A stretch of DNA of 64,000 nt, from assembly GCF_005221325.1 (NCBI RefSeq), contig NZ_CP039888.1, positions 620,001-684,000 on the forward strand. The letters run 5' to 3'. The position numbers were made by a program, and so were the translations under genes. The DNA comes from Agrobacterium tumefaciens (GTDB lineage: Bacteria; Pseudomonadota; Alphaproteobacteria; Rhizobiales; Rhizobiaceae). A model generated the notes under the pieces. That model ran no database searches. It was not told the origin of the DNA and was given only the letters and a program-made list of their open reading frames with translations. Within the stretch, counting starts at the first letter, position 1, and every line of letters starts with the position of its first letter. Positions 37,237 through 46,380 of this stretch are shown piece by piece.

Positions 37237-37263
37237 CCATATCTCCAGTCTCTAGAGATATGG
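37237..37263 (-). promoter_or_regulatory. MerR autoregulatory operator
   Basis: 27-bp near-perfect palindrome: CCATATCTC at one end, GAGATATGG at the other, and a core CTCCAG-TCT-CTAGAG (plus strand). It covers the alternative upstream start codon. The core matches that in the P1B ATPase promoter (CTCTAG-CAA-CTAGAG), supporting a shared regulator. Confidence 0.75.
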
Positions 37264-37289
37264 CTTTTCCACCCGCTGTTCAATGGGTT

Positions 37290-37652
37290 TCAGGCAGCTT
37301 CGTCCACGCCGAGTGCCTGGGCGAGCGCCTTCAGAACTTCCGCCTCGATGCCGGATGCGGCCTCAGGCTGCACGGAAGCGGCCATATCGAGGGTCGGCTT
37401 GGTCGTGGCAGAGGCGCCGCTATCGAGATTCCACAGCGCGGCGGCGAGGCCGGCGGAAGCACCGGCGGCAACGCCGGTGACGGGGGAAACTGCCGTGGCA
37501 ATGTCTTCCGCGCTCGAAATGGCGCGGTGCGCCGCGCGGGTCAGTTCCAGCAGGGCCTGGGTGGTCGAATGGGCTTCCTTGCTTTTTGTCGGCTCAAGGG
37601 TCCGGACCGGAGAGGCGTAAGAAATGCTGGTGGTTGCTGCGATAGTCGTCAT
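37290..37652 (-). CDS. Uncharacterised small protein
   Basis: 120 aa from ATG 37652 (MTTIAATTSISY). Ala/Thr/Ser-rich, low complexity, no signal peptide, TM helix or recognised domain. Codon use looks normal. Preceded by GGGGGAATC. Lies between the MerR gene and the divergent dmeR. Function unknown; an earlier ATG at 37718 is possible. Confidence 0.55.
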   Translation of the reverse strand: MTTIAATTSISYASPVRTLEPTKSKEAHSTTQALLELTRAAHRAISSAEDIATAVSPVTGVAAGASAGLAAALWNLDSGASATTKPTLDMAASVQPEAASGIEAEVLKALAQALGVDEAA

Positions 37653-37745
37653 GACTGATTCCCCCAAGTTTTGATGGGCCAAATTTAAGGGCCGAAACAT
37701 TCGCGAGGATTGCGTCAAGCGGGACTTGATAGGAAAATCGCCGTC

Positions 37746-37771
37746 ATATAGTATACCCCCCTATAGTATAT
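37746..37771 (+). promoter_or_regulatory. DmeR operator (RcnR/CsoR-type box)
   Basis: 26-bp perfect inverted repeat: ATATAGTATA, six C, TATAGTATAT. An AT-rich dyad around a C/G tract is the architecture of RcnR-like operators and matches the box described for rhizobial DmeR. It lies about 10 bp before the dmeR start. Confidence 0.85.
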
Positions 37772-37780
37772 GAGGTGCTC

Positions 37781-38053
37781 ATGTCTCACACGATCCGCAA
37801 CAAGGACAAGCTGCTTGCCCGCATCCGCCGCCTGAAGGGGCAGATGGAGGCGGTGGAGCGCGCATTGGACGATGCCAAGCCCTGCGGTGAGGTGCTGCAA
37901 TTGCTCGCCTCCGTGCGCGGAGCGCTGTCAGGCCTGACGGGGGAGGTGATGCAGGAGCACCTGCACGAACATGTGGTTCATGCCGAAAATGAAGACGAGC
38001 GGGCGCGGGCGGCGGAAGATCTGGCCCAGGTGCTGAAGACCTACATCCGGTAA
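37781..38053 (+). CDS. dmeR: DmeR, RcnR/CsoR-family Ni/Co-responsive repressor
   Basis: 90 aa four-helix DUF156/RcnR-type repressor. RIRRLKGQMEAVERAL, the conserved Cys in KPCGEVLQLLASVRGALSGL, and His residues in EHLHEHVVH are present. Represses dmeRF until Ni or Co binds (family knowledge). The ATG at 37781 is preceded by TGAGGTG and follows its own operator. Confidence 0.9.
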   Translation: MSHTIRNKDKLLARIRRLKGQMEAVERALDDAKPCGEVLQLLASVRGALSGLTGEVMQEHLHEHVVHAENEDERARAAEDLAQVLKTYIR

Positions 38054-38094
38054 ATTAGCGTAGGCCGGGTAGAGTAGAGAGAGGATTGAGCGAC

Positions 38095-39102
38095 ATGACG
38101 ACGACTTCCGAACCTTTCGCCGTGGCGGAGCACCATCATATCTATCTCGGCCAGAATCATGAGCGCAATGAAAGGCGCGTCTGGATGGTCATTGCATTGA
38201 CCACCGTCATGATGGTGGCGGAGATCGTCGCCGGCCACTGGTTCGGCTCCATGGCGCTGACAGCGGATGGCTGGCACATGTCCACCCATGCGGGCGCGAT
38301 GCTGATTTCGGCGCTCGCTTATCTCTATGCAAGGCGCGAGGCACGCAATCCGCGCTTCAGCTTCGGCACCGGCAAGTTCGGTGATCTCGCCGGTTTTGCC
38401 AGCGCCGTCGTGCTTGCCGTGGTGGCGTTGCTCATCGCCGTCGAAAGCGGCCTGCGCCTCATCAGCCCCGTCGAAATCGATTTCAACCAGGCGATTCTCG
38501 TCGCCGTCATCGGCCTTGCGGTCAATCTTGTCAGCGCTGTTCTGCTGAAGGATGACCACCACCACGATCATGGCCACGGCCATGGTCGCGCGCACGGTTC
38601 GCATGCCCATCATGGCCATGGCAGCCATGCCCACCACGATCACGGTTCGCATGCGGCGCACGGCGCAAAGGGCGGGCGGGACAATAATCTGCGCGCCGCC
38701 TATCTGCATGTGCTGGCGGATGCGCTGACCTCGGTCCTTGCCATCGTCGCGCTGCTGCTCGGCAAGTGGAACGGCTGGAACTTTCTCGACCCGTTGATGG
38801 GCATTGTCGGCGGTCTGGTTATCGCCCGCTGGTCATGGGGGCTCATTCGCTCCACCGCAACGACCTTGGTCGATGCGGTGCCGCTGACGGATGATCTGCC
38901 GCAGGAAATCCGTGAAAGCGTGGAAACGGAAGAGGATCGCATCACCGACCTGCATGTCTGGCAGGTGGGCCCCGGCCATCATGCGGCCATCGTGGCGATC
39001 CATTCGCAAGCGCCGAAAGCGCCGGCATTTTATAAGCAGAAACTTGCCGCGATACATGAACTCTCGCATGTGACGGTGGAAGTCAGCCCGGCAAGTGCAT
39101 GA
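38095..39102 (+). CDS. dmeF: DmeF, cation diffusion facilitator (Co/Ni efflux)
   Basis: 335 aa CDF-family exporter with six TM helices. Metal-site motif TADGWHMSTHAGA in TM2 and HVLADALTSVLAIVAL in TM5. A His-rich cytoplasmic loop (HHHDHGHGHGRAHGSHAHH, about residues 154-190) separates TM4 and TM5. The C-terminal metallochaperone-like domain is short. Follows dmeR by about 40 bp, same transcript. A TTG at 38086 is an alternative start. Confidence 0.92.
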   Translation: MTTTSEPFAVAEHHHIYLGQNHERNERRVWMVIALTTVMMVAEIVAGHWFGSMALTADGWHMSTHAGAMLISALAYLYARREARNPRFSFGTGKFGDLAGFASAVVLAVVALLIAVESGLRLISPVEIDFNQAILVAVIGLAVNLVSAVLLKDDHHHDHGHGHGRAHGSHAHHGHGSHAHHDHGSHAAHGAKGGRDNNLRAAYLHVLADALTSVLAIVALLLGKWNGWNFLDPLMGIVGGLVIARWSWGLIRSTATTLVDAVPLTDDLPQEIRESVETEEDRITDLHVWQVGPGHHAAIVAIHSQAPKAPAFYKQKLAAIHELSHVTVEVSPASA

Positions 39103-39112
39103 TGGGAATCGC

Positions 39113-39400
39113 CTATTCGGTATATTCCGAATAGGCTGTGCGCACCCATTCCGCCTGCGCTTCCGCCGTATCTTCGGCGGAGGCGGCCGGTGCGTCCTGA
39201 TAGGCGGGCGCACTGCCATTGCCAACGGCCCACAGAACATTGGCCAGCGACTGGGAAAGAATGGTGCTGGAAACGGTCGGGTTGCCGGGGCCGCGTTTTA
39301 CGGCCTGCTCTTCCGGCGCAGTTTGGGCGCTGCCAGCTTTTTCAATGTCGCGGATGCGACCCTGGTAGTTATATCCGCCAATATTGCTTTCGATCTGCAT
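39113..39400 (-). CDS. Uncharacterised small protein
   Basis: 95 aa, polar and Ala/Gln-rich, no membrane segment or known domain. Begins MQIESNIGGYNYQGR. Convergent with dmeF. I do not recognise it. The reading frame has no obvious ribosome-binding site beyond a weak one, but its composition is protein-like. Confidence 0.55.
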   Translation of the reverse strand: MQIESNIGGYNYQGRIRDIEKAGSAQTAPEEQAVKRGPGNPTVSSTILSQSLANVLWAVGNGSAPAYQDAPAASAEDTAEAQAEWVRTAYSEYTE

Positions 39401-39765
39401 GTCGGTGATTCCGCGTTCAAAAGTTAACGAATAGTTAACGGCGGCGACTTGCGTGAGCCTTGCGTCTGCTGCGCTGCAATGAGGGTCGAGGCTTGACAGC
39501 CGGCGAAGTAGTGCTTCGTTTTTGCAGGGGGAGCATGCAGAAGTGCAGGGTGTTTATTCTTGCAGCGTCAGGCCGCTGATACCAGAGGCACCCCATTTCT
39601 CGTCATTCCGGCCTTGTGCCGGAATCCAGTCGACGCGCGTCCGCGCGGCGAGAAGAGTCTTTCTTCATCCCGGGGACCGGGGCTGGCTGGATACCGGCTC
39701 AAGGCCGGTATGACGAAAACACTAGACGTCGTGAACGCGGTAACCCGATCGGTTCCGGCTCCAGC
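39401..39765. other. Intergenic region with a family A repeat
   Basis: 365 bp gene-free stretch between a hypothetical gene and the end of the transporter ATPase gene. The family A element occupies 39601-39715. I see no convincing ORF in the rest. Confidence 0.5.
39601..39715. repeat. Mosaic palindromic repeat, family A (copy 4)
   Basis: CGTCATTCCGGCCTTGTGCC and GGCTCAAGGCCGGTATGACG arms, internal GCGCGTCCGCGCGG hairpin and GGGGCTGGCTGGATACC block. The CCCGGGGACCGGGG segment replaces the usual CCAAGGACTTGGG, a compensated variant that preserves a local dyad. Confidence 0.85.
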
Positions 39766-40872
39766 TCACGCCGTTTCCTTTTCGACCGGCGCCATGGCGC
39801 CCCGCACCGTCTCCGGCTTCTCCTCCACCTCAGCCGCCACCACCGCCTCCTGCGGCGCGGGCGTCACCATGGCCGCCACCAGCGTGTCTAGACCGATGCT
39901 GCCGACAGGTTTGCCGTCCTCATCCACCACATGGGCCTGGGTTTCATTCGCCTCCGACATATCGCGGGCAATGGTTTCCAGCGTGGCGTTCTCAGGCACG
40001 GACATGCCTTCGGGCTTGCTGTCCAGCGGTTCCATGACCGTGGTCGCCTGCAACACGCGGCTGCGATTGACGTCGCGCACGAAGTCGGTGACGTAACCAT
40101 CCGCAGGGGAAAGGATGATGCTCTGGCCGTCGCCCTGCTGCACCACTTCGCCGTCTTTGAGGATGGCAATATGGTCGCCGAGCCGCAAAGCCTCATCCAG
40201 ATCGTGGGTGATGAACACCACGGTCTTTTTAAGTTCCTGCTGCAGATCGAGCAGCATGGTCTGCATATCGACGCGGATCAGCGGATCGAGCGCCGAATAG
40301 GCCTCGTCCATCAGGAGGATATCGGCGTCATTGGCAAGCGCCCGGGCAAGGCCCACACGCTGCTGCATGCCGCCGGAAAGCTGGTTCGGATAATAATCCT
40401 CGTAACCGGCAAGGCCGACCCGCTCCAGCCAGTAACGGCCCTTTTCCTCACTCTTGCTGCGCGGGACGCCCTGGATATCGAGCCCGTAGACGCTGTTTTC
40501 GAGCACGGTGCGGTGCGGCAAAAGACCGAATTTCTGGAACACCATGGCCGTCCTGTGGCGGCGGAACTGGCGCAGCGCCGAGGCGCTCATGCCGCAGATG
40601 TCTTCGCCGTCATAGAGGACTTCACCCGCCGTCGGGTCGATCAGCCGGTTGATGTGGCGGATGAGCGTCGATTTGCCCGAGCCGGAAAGCCCCATGACGA
40701 CGGTGATCTTGCCGCCCGGCATGGTGATGTTGATATCGTTGAGGCCGAGAACGTGGTTGTGCCTGTCGTTCAGCTCGACCTTGGTCATGCCTGCGCGCAC
40801 ACGTTCGAGATATTTCTCGGGATGTTTGCCGAAGATCTTGTAAAGATTCTTTATTTCGATGCTTTTAGCCAT
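39766..40872 (-). CDS. proV: Betaine/choline-type ABC transporter ATP-binding subunit
   Basis: 368 aa. Walker A GLSGSGKST (about residue 60), signature LSGGMQQRV, Walker B ILLMDEAYSALDP, and H-loop ITHDLDEA. A C-terminal CBS-like region (about 275-350) follows, as in ProV/OpuAA/ChoV. Powers uptake of quaternary amines such as glycine betaine or choline. Starts at 40872 overlapping the permease gene's end by 8 bp. Symbol by homology; substrate not proven. Confidence 0.85.
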   Translation of the reverse strand: MAKSIEIKNLYKIFGKHPEKYLERVRAGMTKVELNDRHNHVLGLNDINITMPGGKITVVMGLSGSGKSTLIRHINRLIDPTAGEVLYDGEDICGMSASALRQFRRHRTAMVFQKFGLLPHRTVLENSVYGLDIQGVPRSKSEEKGRYWLERVGLAGYEDYYPNQLSGGMQQRVGLARALANDADILLMDEAYSALDPLIRVDMQTMLLDLQQELKKTVVFITHDLDEALRLGDHIAILKDGEVVQQGDGQSIILSPADGYVTDFVRDVNRSRVLQATTVMEPLDSKPEGMSVPENATLETIARDMSEANETQAHVVDEDGKPVGSIGLDTLVAAMVTPAPQEAVVAAEVEEKPETVRGAMAPVEKETA

Positions 40873-41773
40873 GGGAGACCTCGCGGTATTTCTGCAGGCG
40901 CTTGCCGAAAGCCTGGCTCGCCCGATCAAACATGATGGCGATGGCGACCAGAGCGAAACCGTTCAGGAAGCCCACCGTGAAGAACTGGTTGTTGATGGCC
41001 TGCAGCACGTTTTTGCCGAGCCCGCCGACACCGACCATGGAGGCGACGACGACCATGGCGAGCGCCATCATGATGGTCTGATTGATGCCGGTCATGATGG
41101 TGGGCAACGCCAGCGGCAGCTGCACATTGAACAGCTTCTGGCCGTTGGAGGAGCCGAAGGCATCGGCCGCCTCCAGCACTTCCCGGTCCACCAGGCGAAT
41201 GCCGAGGCTGGTCAGCCGGATGACGGGCGGAATAGCATAGATCACCACTGCGATCAGGCCCGGCACCTTGCCGATGCCGAAAATCACCACCACGGGGATG
41301 AGATAAACGAAGCTTGGCAGGGTCTGCATCACGTCGAGCACGGGATTGATGAGGCGTTGCAGGCGCTCGGAACGACCCATCAGGATGCCGAGCGGCAGGC
41401 CGATGACGATGGCGATCAGCGTGGCGATGGCGACGATGGAGAGCGTCGTCATGGCATCGCGCCAGAGGCCGACGGCGCCGATCATGAAGAGGGAGAGGGC
41501 GGTGCCGGCGGTGATCCTGAAGCTGCGCCCGGCCAGATGCACGATGGCGAGAATGACCAGCATCGTGATGATCCACGGTGTCTGGATGAACAGCCGTTCC
41601 GAGGCGTTGAGGAAGAGTTGCAGCGGATGCACGATAACGTCGATCGCATCGCCGTAATTGCGCACGATGTCGCGAAAACCATCATCGATGGTTTTGCGTG
41701 CCACGCGCATGGTGGAGTTGTCGATGGCCGGGAACTTGCAGAGCAGGTCCGGCAGGTAAGTGCAGAGGGGCAT
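40865..41773 (-). CDS. proW: Betaine/choline-type ABC transporter permease
   Basis: 302 aa membrane protein with about six TM helices (from about residue 60). The coupling segment EAADAFGSSNGQKLFNVQLPLALPTIMTGINQTIMMALAMVV is the ProW/ChoW motif. The start at 41773 (MPLCTYLPDLL) matches the family; further upstream codons would run into the inverted-repeat element. The gap to the binding-protein gene contains that element. Confidence 0.85.
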   Translation of the reverse strand: MPLCTYLPDLLCKFPAIDNSTMRVARKTIDDGFRDIVRNYGDAIDVIVHPLQLFLNASERLFIQTPWIITMLVILAIVHLAGRSFRITAGTALSLFMIGAVGLWRDAMTTLSIVAIATLIAIVIGLPLGILMGRSERLQRLINPVLDVMQTLPSFVYLIPVVVIFGIGKVPGLIAVVIYAIPPVIRLTSLGIRLVDREVLEAADAFGSSNGQKLFNVQLPLALPTIMTGINQTIMMALAMVVVASMVGVGGLGKNVLQAINNQFFTVGFLNGFALVAIAIMFDRASQAFGKRLQKYREVSHG

Positions 41774-41830
41774 TATTGTTGTTTTACCTTTGGGTTGGGG
41801 GATGGAGGTGGAGGTCGGAGTGCGCGAGGC

Positions 41831-41988
41831 ACCCCCCTCTGTCCTGCCGGACATCTCCTCCACAAGGGGGGAGATCGACAAGCGGCGAGGTATCGCCAAT
41901 CACGCACGTCGCGGATTTGTGAGGAGGGGGTGCGCCCAGCCAATCTCCCTCCTTGTGGGGGAGATGCCCGGCAGGGCAGAGGGGGGTA
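41831..41988. repeat. Long inverted-repeat element, family C (copy 1), within an operon
   Basis: Terminal inverted repeats of about 40 bp, beginning ACCCCCCTCTGTCCTGCCGG and ending CCGGCAGGGCAGAGGGGGGT, around a 70-bp centre containing GATCGACAAGCGGCGAGG. It sits between the binding-protein and permease genes of one transporter. A second copy is at 49.3 kb. Confidence 0.85.
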
Positions 41989-42030
41989 AGCCACGGTTAC
42001 GAAGCGTAACTTTCCCGCTCCATCAACCAA

Positions 42031-43041
42031 TCACATCGAAGCCTTGATCTTCTCCGCCACCTCGGGCGAAACCCACTTCGTCCAGATATCCTCGTGGTTC
42101 TCGAGGAAATACTCAGCGCCGTCCTCGTTGGTGCCCTGGTTGTCATCCATCCAGGCCAGAACCCCGGCAACCGTGGCGTTGTCCCACTGGCGCTTGCGGA
42201 TATAATCGATGGAAGGACCAGCCTTTTCGGCGAAATCCTTGGTCACGACAGTGAAGACCTCCGCCACCGGATAGGCATTGGGCTTGGGATCGGCGCAATC
42301 GGGCTTGGCGATGCAATTATCGTAAGCCGCGCGGTCAAGCGGAACGCCGTCGTCCAGCTTTACCATATCGTATTTGCCGAGAATGGCAGTTGGAGCCCAG
42401 TAGTAGCCGAGCCAGCCCTGCTTCTTTTCATAGGCATTGGAAATCGAGCCATCCAAACCGGCCGCGGAGCCGGTATCGATCAGGGAAAAGCCCTTTTCGT
42501 CAGCCTTGCGGGCTTTGAACAGGTTGGCGGTGGTTGGCTGGCAGCCCCAGCCCGGCGGGCAGCCGAACACCGCGCCCTTGCTGGCGTCTTCAGGGGCGGG
42601 GAATAGGTCGGGATGCTTCAGCGCGTCTTCCACCGTCTTGATGTCAGGGTGTTCGTCGGCAAGATATTTGGGGATCCACCAGCCTTCGACGCCGCCCTCG
42701 CTGAGGATTTTGACTTCCTGAATGAGGTTGCCACTTTTGACCGCGTCCTCATAGGGCGCGCCGAGCGTGTTAACCCACATTTCGGGCGCCATGTCGGGCT
42801 GGCCCTTTTCGTTCATGGAGGTGAAAGTGGGGGTTGTATCGCCGCTGACGACATTGACCGTGCAGTCATAGCCGTTTTCCATGATGAACTTGTCGACGTA
42901 AGCCGCGACACCGGCGGATGCCCAGTTCATTTCGGCGATGGTGATGTTGCCGCATGTCTCTGCGGCATTGGCGGAATTTGCTGCACCGGCAGCGATGATA
43001 AAGCCCGTTACGAGAATGGTCGAGGCGAGGAGTTTCTTCAT
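42031..43041 (-). CDS. proX: Betaine/choline-type ABC transporter substrate-binding protein
   Basis: 336 aa periplasmic protein. Signal peptide MKKLLASTILVTGFIIAAGA... cleaved near residue 26. OpuAC-type domain with Trp-rich ligand regions (EMNWASAGVAAYV, GVEGWWIPKYL, QGWLGYYWAP) and several Cys pairs. Part of the uptake system with the two downstream genes. The ATG at 43041 is chosen because the signal peptide begins there. Ligand among quaternary amines is not determined. Confidence 0.85.
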   Translation of the reverse strand: MKKLLASTILVTGFIIAAGAANSANAAETCGNITIAEMNWASAGVAAYVDKFIMENGYDCTVNVVSGDTTPTFTSMNEKGQPDMAPEMWVNTLGAPYEDAVKSGNLIQEVKILSEGGVEGWWIPKYLADEHPDIKTVEDALKHPDLFPAPEDASKGAVFGCPPGWGCQPTTANLFKARKADEKGFSLIDTGSAAGLDGSISNAYEKKQGWLGYYWAPTAILGKYDMVKLDDGVPLDRAAYDNCIAKPDCADPKPNAYPVAEVFTVVTKDFAEKAGPSIDYIRKRQWDNATVAGVLAWMDDNQGTNEDGAEYFLENHEDIWTKWVSPEVAEKIKASM

Positions 43042-43537
43042 GTGTAAGACCCCCAAGTCTGATGCAGTGTTTTCATTTGGCAAAGCGGGAGCACTGCAAA
43101 GCCCGGATTGCCAAGGGCGAACTGACATGGCGCATGAAAAAGCCGAAAAATGACGGCGAGAAGAATATCCGCAGAACACGCTGCGGCACTGCCGCAAGGA
43201 GGGCGGCGAAAAGGCGCATGAATATGTCAACGACCGGCATAATACGGCCAAAAAGTGATATTGCAACGCAAAATGGCGCATTGCAGCCATGCGCTCAATT
43301 TTCAAGGTGACTTCTCATGTCGTAGGATACATGAGCGTTATTTGAATTTATGGAGGATATATTTGGTAATTCAGTAGTTGGAAATAAAAATTCAATAATA
43401 GTGAAAGTCATATTTTCATAAAATAATAAGCCGAGATTTTGTGGAAAAAATATTCGATAACAGGATTTTTGTAGGTATTTTCGTCTCTGATTGGGTCGGG
43501 CGGCGACGGAATCGCCGCCCGTTCCACGGTCAGTACG
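43042..43537. promoter_or_regulatory. Intergenic region upstream of the betaine transporter
   Basis: 496 bp, no gene. Contains the transporter promoter. 43330-43490 is strikingly AT-rich against the GC-rich surroundings. A hairpin (GGGCGGCGA/TCGCCGCCC, 43498-43520) next to the oligopeptidase stop probably terminates that gene. I see no ORF of credible length or family. Confidence 0.5.
43498..43520 (-). terminator. Hairpin after the oligopeptidase gene
   Basis: Nine-bp perfect stem GGGCGGCGA/TCGCCGCCC with 5-nt loop, 18 bp past the stop codon. No strong T-tract on the minus strand, so terminator strength is uncertain. Confidence 0.5.
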
Positions 43538-45667
43538 TCACACGGCGTCTTTGTCGGCCACCTTCAGCGCGAAGGCATATTCGAAGGCGATTTCCTCCAG
43601 CCGCTGGAAACGGCCCGACTTGCCGCCATGGCCAGCCGCCATATTGGTCTTGAGCAGGATCGGCGCTTCTCCCGTCGTCTTTTCACGCAGTTTCGCCACC
43701 CATTTGGTCGGTTCCCAATAGGTCACGCGCGGATCGGTCAGGCCCGAAAGCGCAAGGATCGGCGGGTAACGCTTCGCAGCGACATTGTCATAGGGGCTGT
43801 AGGCGGCGATCCACCCATATTCCTCTTCCGATTCCAGCGGATTGCCCCATTCCGGCCATTCCGGCGGGGTCAGCGGCAGCGTGTCGTCAAGCATGGTGGT
43901 CAGCACGTCCACGAAGGGGACGGCGGCGATGATGCCGGCGAATTTCTCCGGCGCCATATTGGCAACAGCCCCCATCAGCATGCCGCCGGCCGAACCGCCT
44001 TCAGCGATGATGCCCTCATAGGAGGTGAAGCCTTCCTGAACCAGATGATCGGCAGCGGCGATGAAATCCTTGAAAGTGTTCTGCTTGGCTTCCATCTTGC
44101 CGGTTTCGTACCATTCGAAACCCTTGTCCTTGCCACCGCGAATATGGGCGATTGCATAGATGAAACCACGATCGGCCAAGGACAGCGTAGTGGTGGAAAA
44201 CGATGCGGGAATGGTGATGCCGTAAGCACCATAGCCATAAAGCAGGCAGGGCGCAGAACCGTCGAGCGCCACATCCTTGCGATAGAGCAGGGAGACCGGC
44301 ACCAGCTCGCCATCATGGGCAGGGGCCATGATGCGGCGGGTGATGTAATCATCCGGATTATGGCCCGAGGGCACTTCCTGCGTCTTCAGAAGCGTGCGGT
44401 CGCGCGTCACCATGTTGTAGTCGAACAACTGGCTCGGCGTCGTCATCGAGGAATAGGAAAAGCGGATGACGTCGGTGTCATATTCCGCCGCGCCATGCAG
44501 GCCGAGAGAATAGGCCTCTTCCGCAAAGGCAATGGAGTGCTCCTCGCCCGAGCGCCGGTCGCGGATGACGATGCGCGGCAGGCCGTCGCGGCGCTCCAGC
44601 CAGATCAGGTGGCGGGCATAGGCATCGACGGAAAGGATGAGACGGCCCGGCTCATGCGGCACGACTTCTTTCCAGTTTTCCTTGCCCGGTGCGGTGACCG
44701 GCGCTTCGACGATGCGGAAATCCTTGGCGTCGCCGTCATTGGTGAGGATGAAGAAAACGTCGCCGCCTTCGCACATCGAATATTCGATGCCCTCTTCGCG
44801 CTCTGCCACCACGGCAGGCTCGGCCGTCAGATCCGTGGTGGAAAGAATGCGATATTCGCTGGTCTCATGGTCGTGAATGTCGATGAAGATGAAATCGTCG
44901 AGAACCGACGCGCCGACGCCCATGAAGAAACCGGGGTCCTTTTCCTCATAGACCAGACGGTCGGCCGATTGCGGCTCGCCGATGATATGATGGAAGACCT
45001 TGGAGGGACGATGGTTCTCGTCCTGCAGCGTGTAAAAGAAGCTCTTGCCGTCAGGCGCCCAGGCCCCGCCGCCGCCGGTATTTTCAACGATATCGGCGAG
45101 GTCTTCGCCGGTCTGGAGATCGCGGATGCGCAGGGTGAAATATTCCGAACCCTTGTCGTCATAACCCCAGATGCCGCGGCTGTGATCGGAAGACTGGTCG
45201 AGGCCGGAGAGGCGGAAATAATCCTTGCCCTCGGCTTCCTTGTCACCATCAAGCAGCACATGTTTCTCGCCGCCATCACGCGGGGTGCGGAAATAATGCG
45301 GCTGCTCGCCGCCGGTCACGAACAGCGTGCCATAGGCATAGGGCCCGTCATTGACCGGCACGGAAGAATCGTCCTGCTTGATGCGGCCCTTCATTTCCGT
45401 AAACAGCTTTTCCTGAAGCGCCTTGGTATCGCCCATGGCCGCTTCCATATAAGCGTTTTCCGCCTCAAGATGGGCGCGGATGGCAGGGTCGAGAATGGAG
45501 GTGTCCTTGAACATGGCCTGCCAGTTATCGGCCCGGAACCAGGCGTAATCATCGGTGCGGGTGATGCCGTGATGCGTATCCTGAACGGGCCGTTTTTCGG
45601 CGGTCGGAGCAACGGGCAGGTTCTTGAAAATCGGCAAGGGAAACTCGCTTTCGTATGAAAAATCCAT
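43538..45667 (-). CDS. ptrB: Oligopeptidase B / prolyl oligopeptidase family serine peptidase
   Basis: 709 aa. N-terminal beta-propeller (about residues 80-410) and C-terminal alpha/beta-hydrolase domain. Active-site Ser in EGGSAGGMLMG (about residue 555), Asp in SGLTDPRVTYWEP, His in MAAGHGGKSGR. Oligopeptidase B cleaves short peptides after Arg/Lys; acidic residues that set basic specificity are not checked. Start at 45667 (MDFSYE) chosen over 45727. Confidence 0.9.
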   Translation of the reverse strand: MDFSYESEFPLPIFKNLPVAPTAEKRPVQDTHHGITRTDDYAWFRADNWQAMFKDTSILDPAIRAHLEAENAYMEAAMGDTKALQEKLFTEMKGRIKQDDSSVPVNDGPYAYGTLFVTGGEQPHYFRTPRDGGEKHVLLDGDKEAEGKDYFRLSGLDQSSDHSRGIWGYDDKGSEYFTLRIRDLQTGEDLADIVENTGGGGAWAPDGKSFFYTLQDENHRPSKVFHHIIGEPQSADRLVYEEKDPGFFMGVGASVLDDFIFIDIHDHETSEYRILSTTDLTAEPAVVAEREEGIEYSMCEGGDVFFILTNDGDAKDFRIVEAPVTAPGKENWKEVVPHEPGRLILSVDAYARHLIWLERRDGLPRIVIRDRRSGEEHSIAFAEEAYSLGLHGAAEYDTDVIRFSYSSMTTPSQLFDYNMVTRDRTLLKTQEVPSGHNPDDYITRRIMAPAHDGELVPVSLLYRKDVALDGSAPCLLYGYGAYGITIPASFSTTTLSLADRGFIYAIAHIRGGKDKGFEWYETGKMEAKQNTFKDFIAAADHLVQEGFTSYEGIIAEGGSAGGMLMGAVANMAPEKFAGIIAAVPFVDVLTTMLDDTLPLTPPEWPEWGNPLESEEEYGWIAAYSPYDNVAAKRYPPILALSGLTDPRVTYWEPTKWVAKLREKTTGEAPILLKTNMAAGHGGKSGRFQRLEEIAFEYAFALKVADKDAV

Positions 45668-45873
45668 GGTCTTTACCAGGGGCGGCACCAAGATGTAGAG
45701 TGCACCCCGTGGCCGATCAAGTTTCAAATCTCCACAGGCGTATTATGGCTCGGGCACAATTTCGTCAGCTTTCGATCACATTTTGGCAATATCCGGCAAA
45801 TCAGCGATGATGCGCGCCGGTCCCCGGCCCGCCGTCCATCGGCAAGAACAAACGAAAAAACTGACAGGATCCC

Positions 45874-46275
45874 ATGCGAAAGCTTCTTCCCGCTGCCCTT
45901 TCTGCCTTTTTCCTTGGCTTGCAGGCCTTCACGCCCGCTTTTGCGATCGACGCCAACGTCATGCGGCAGTTGAACGTGCTTGCGCCCGAGGAGCGCCTGG
46001 AGCAGCGCTGCGATATAGAGGCGATGGAGAGGATCGCGACCGAGCAGAAGGGCATGCGGCCGGACAAGGTCATCGCCTATACGTTCGGTGATCCGGAAGT
46101 GGGCAAGAATTCCATCAAGGCCTCGGGTGCAGTCTTCAGAAGTGCCGGTGAATGGTACAAGCTGAAATATAAGTGCCAGCTCAAGAGCGACAGCCTCTCC
46201 ATCCAGTCCTTCGATTACCGCGTCGGCGACAAGATTCCCGAAGAGCAGTGGAAGAAGTTGTATCTTTATGACTGA
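45874..46275 (+). CDS. DUF930 family exported protein
   Basis: 133 aa. Signal peptide to about residue 24 (FLGLQAFTPAFA). The mature part has LAPEERLEQRCDIEAMERI and VIAYTFGDP, characteristic of DUF930, with two Cys (about 46 and 100) likely disulfide-bonded. Periplasmic, function unknown. Confidence 0.82.
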   Translation: MRKLLPAALSAFFLGLQAFTPAFAIDANVMRQLNVLAPEERLEQRCDIEAMERIATEQKGMRPDKVIAYTFGDPEVGKNSIKASGAVFRSAGEWYKLKYKCQLKSDSLSIQSFDYRVGDKIPEEQWKKLYLYD

Positions 46276-46380
46276 CCGCCGAAATTTTCGGCGTGCCGAC
46301 GAAGTTTAGCCCCCGCTTTTCTTGCCGCTCCGCCAGCGGCTCTGTAACCCTGCTTGCTGATCGAAGCGAGGGAGACGGAC

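Noticed and set aside
43330..43490. AT-rich block near the betaine transporter as a replication origin or island edge
   Set aside because: No DnaA-box cluster, integrase, tRNA or direct repeats nearby. It is more simply an AT-rich promoter region.
43628..45658. Long open frame antisense to the oligopeptidase gene (plus strand, about 676 codons)
   Set aside because: Translation is Arg/Gly/His-rich with no recognisable domain. The minus-strand gene has a complete catalytic triad.
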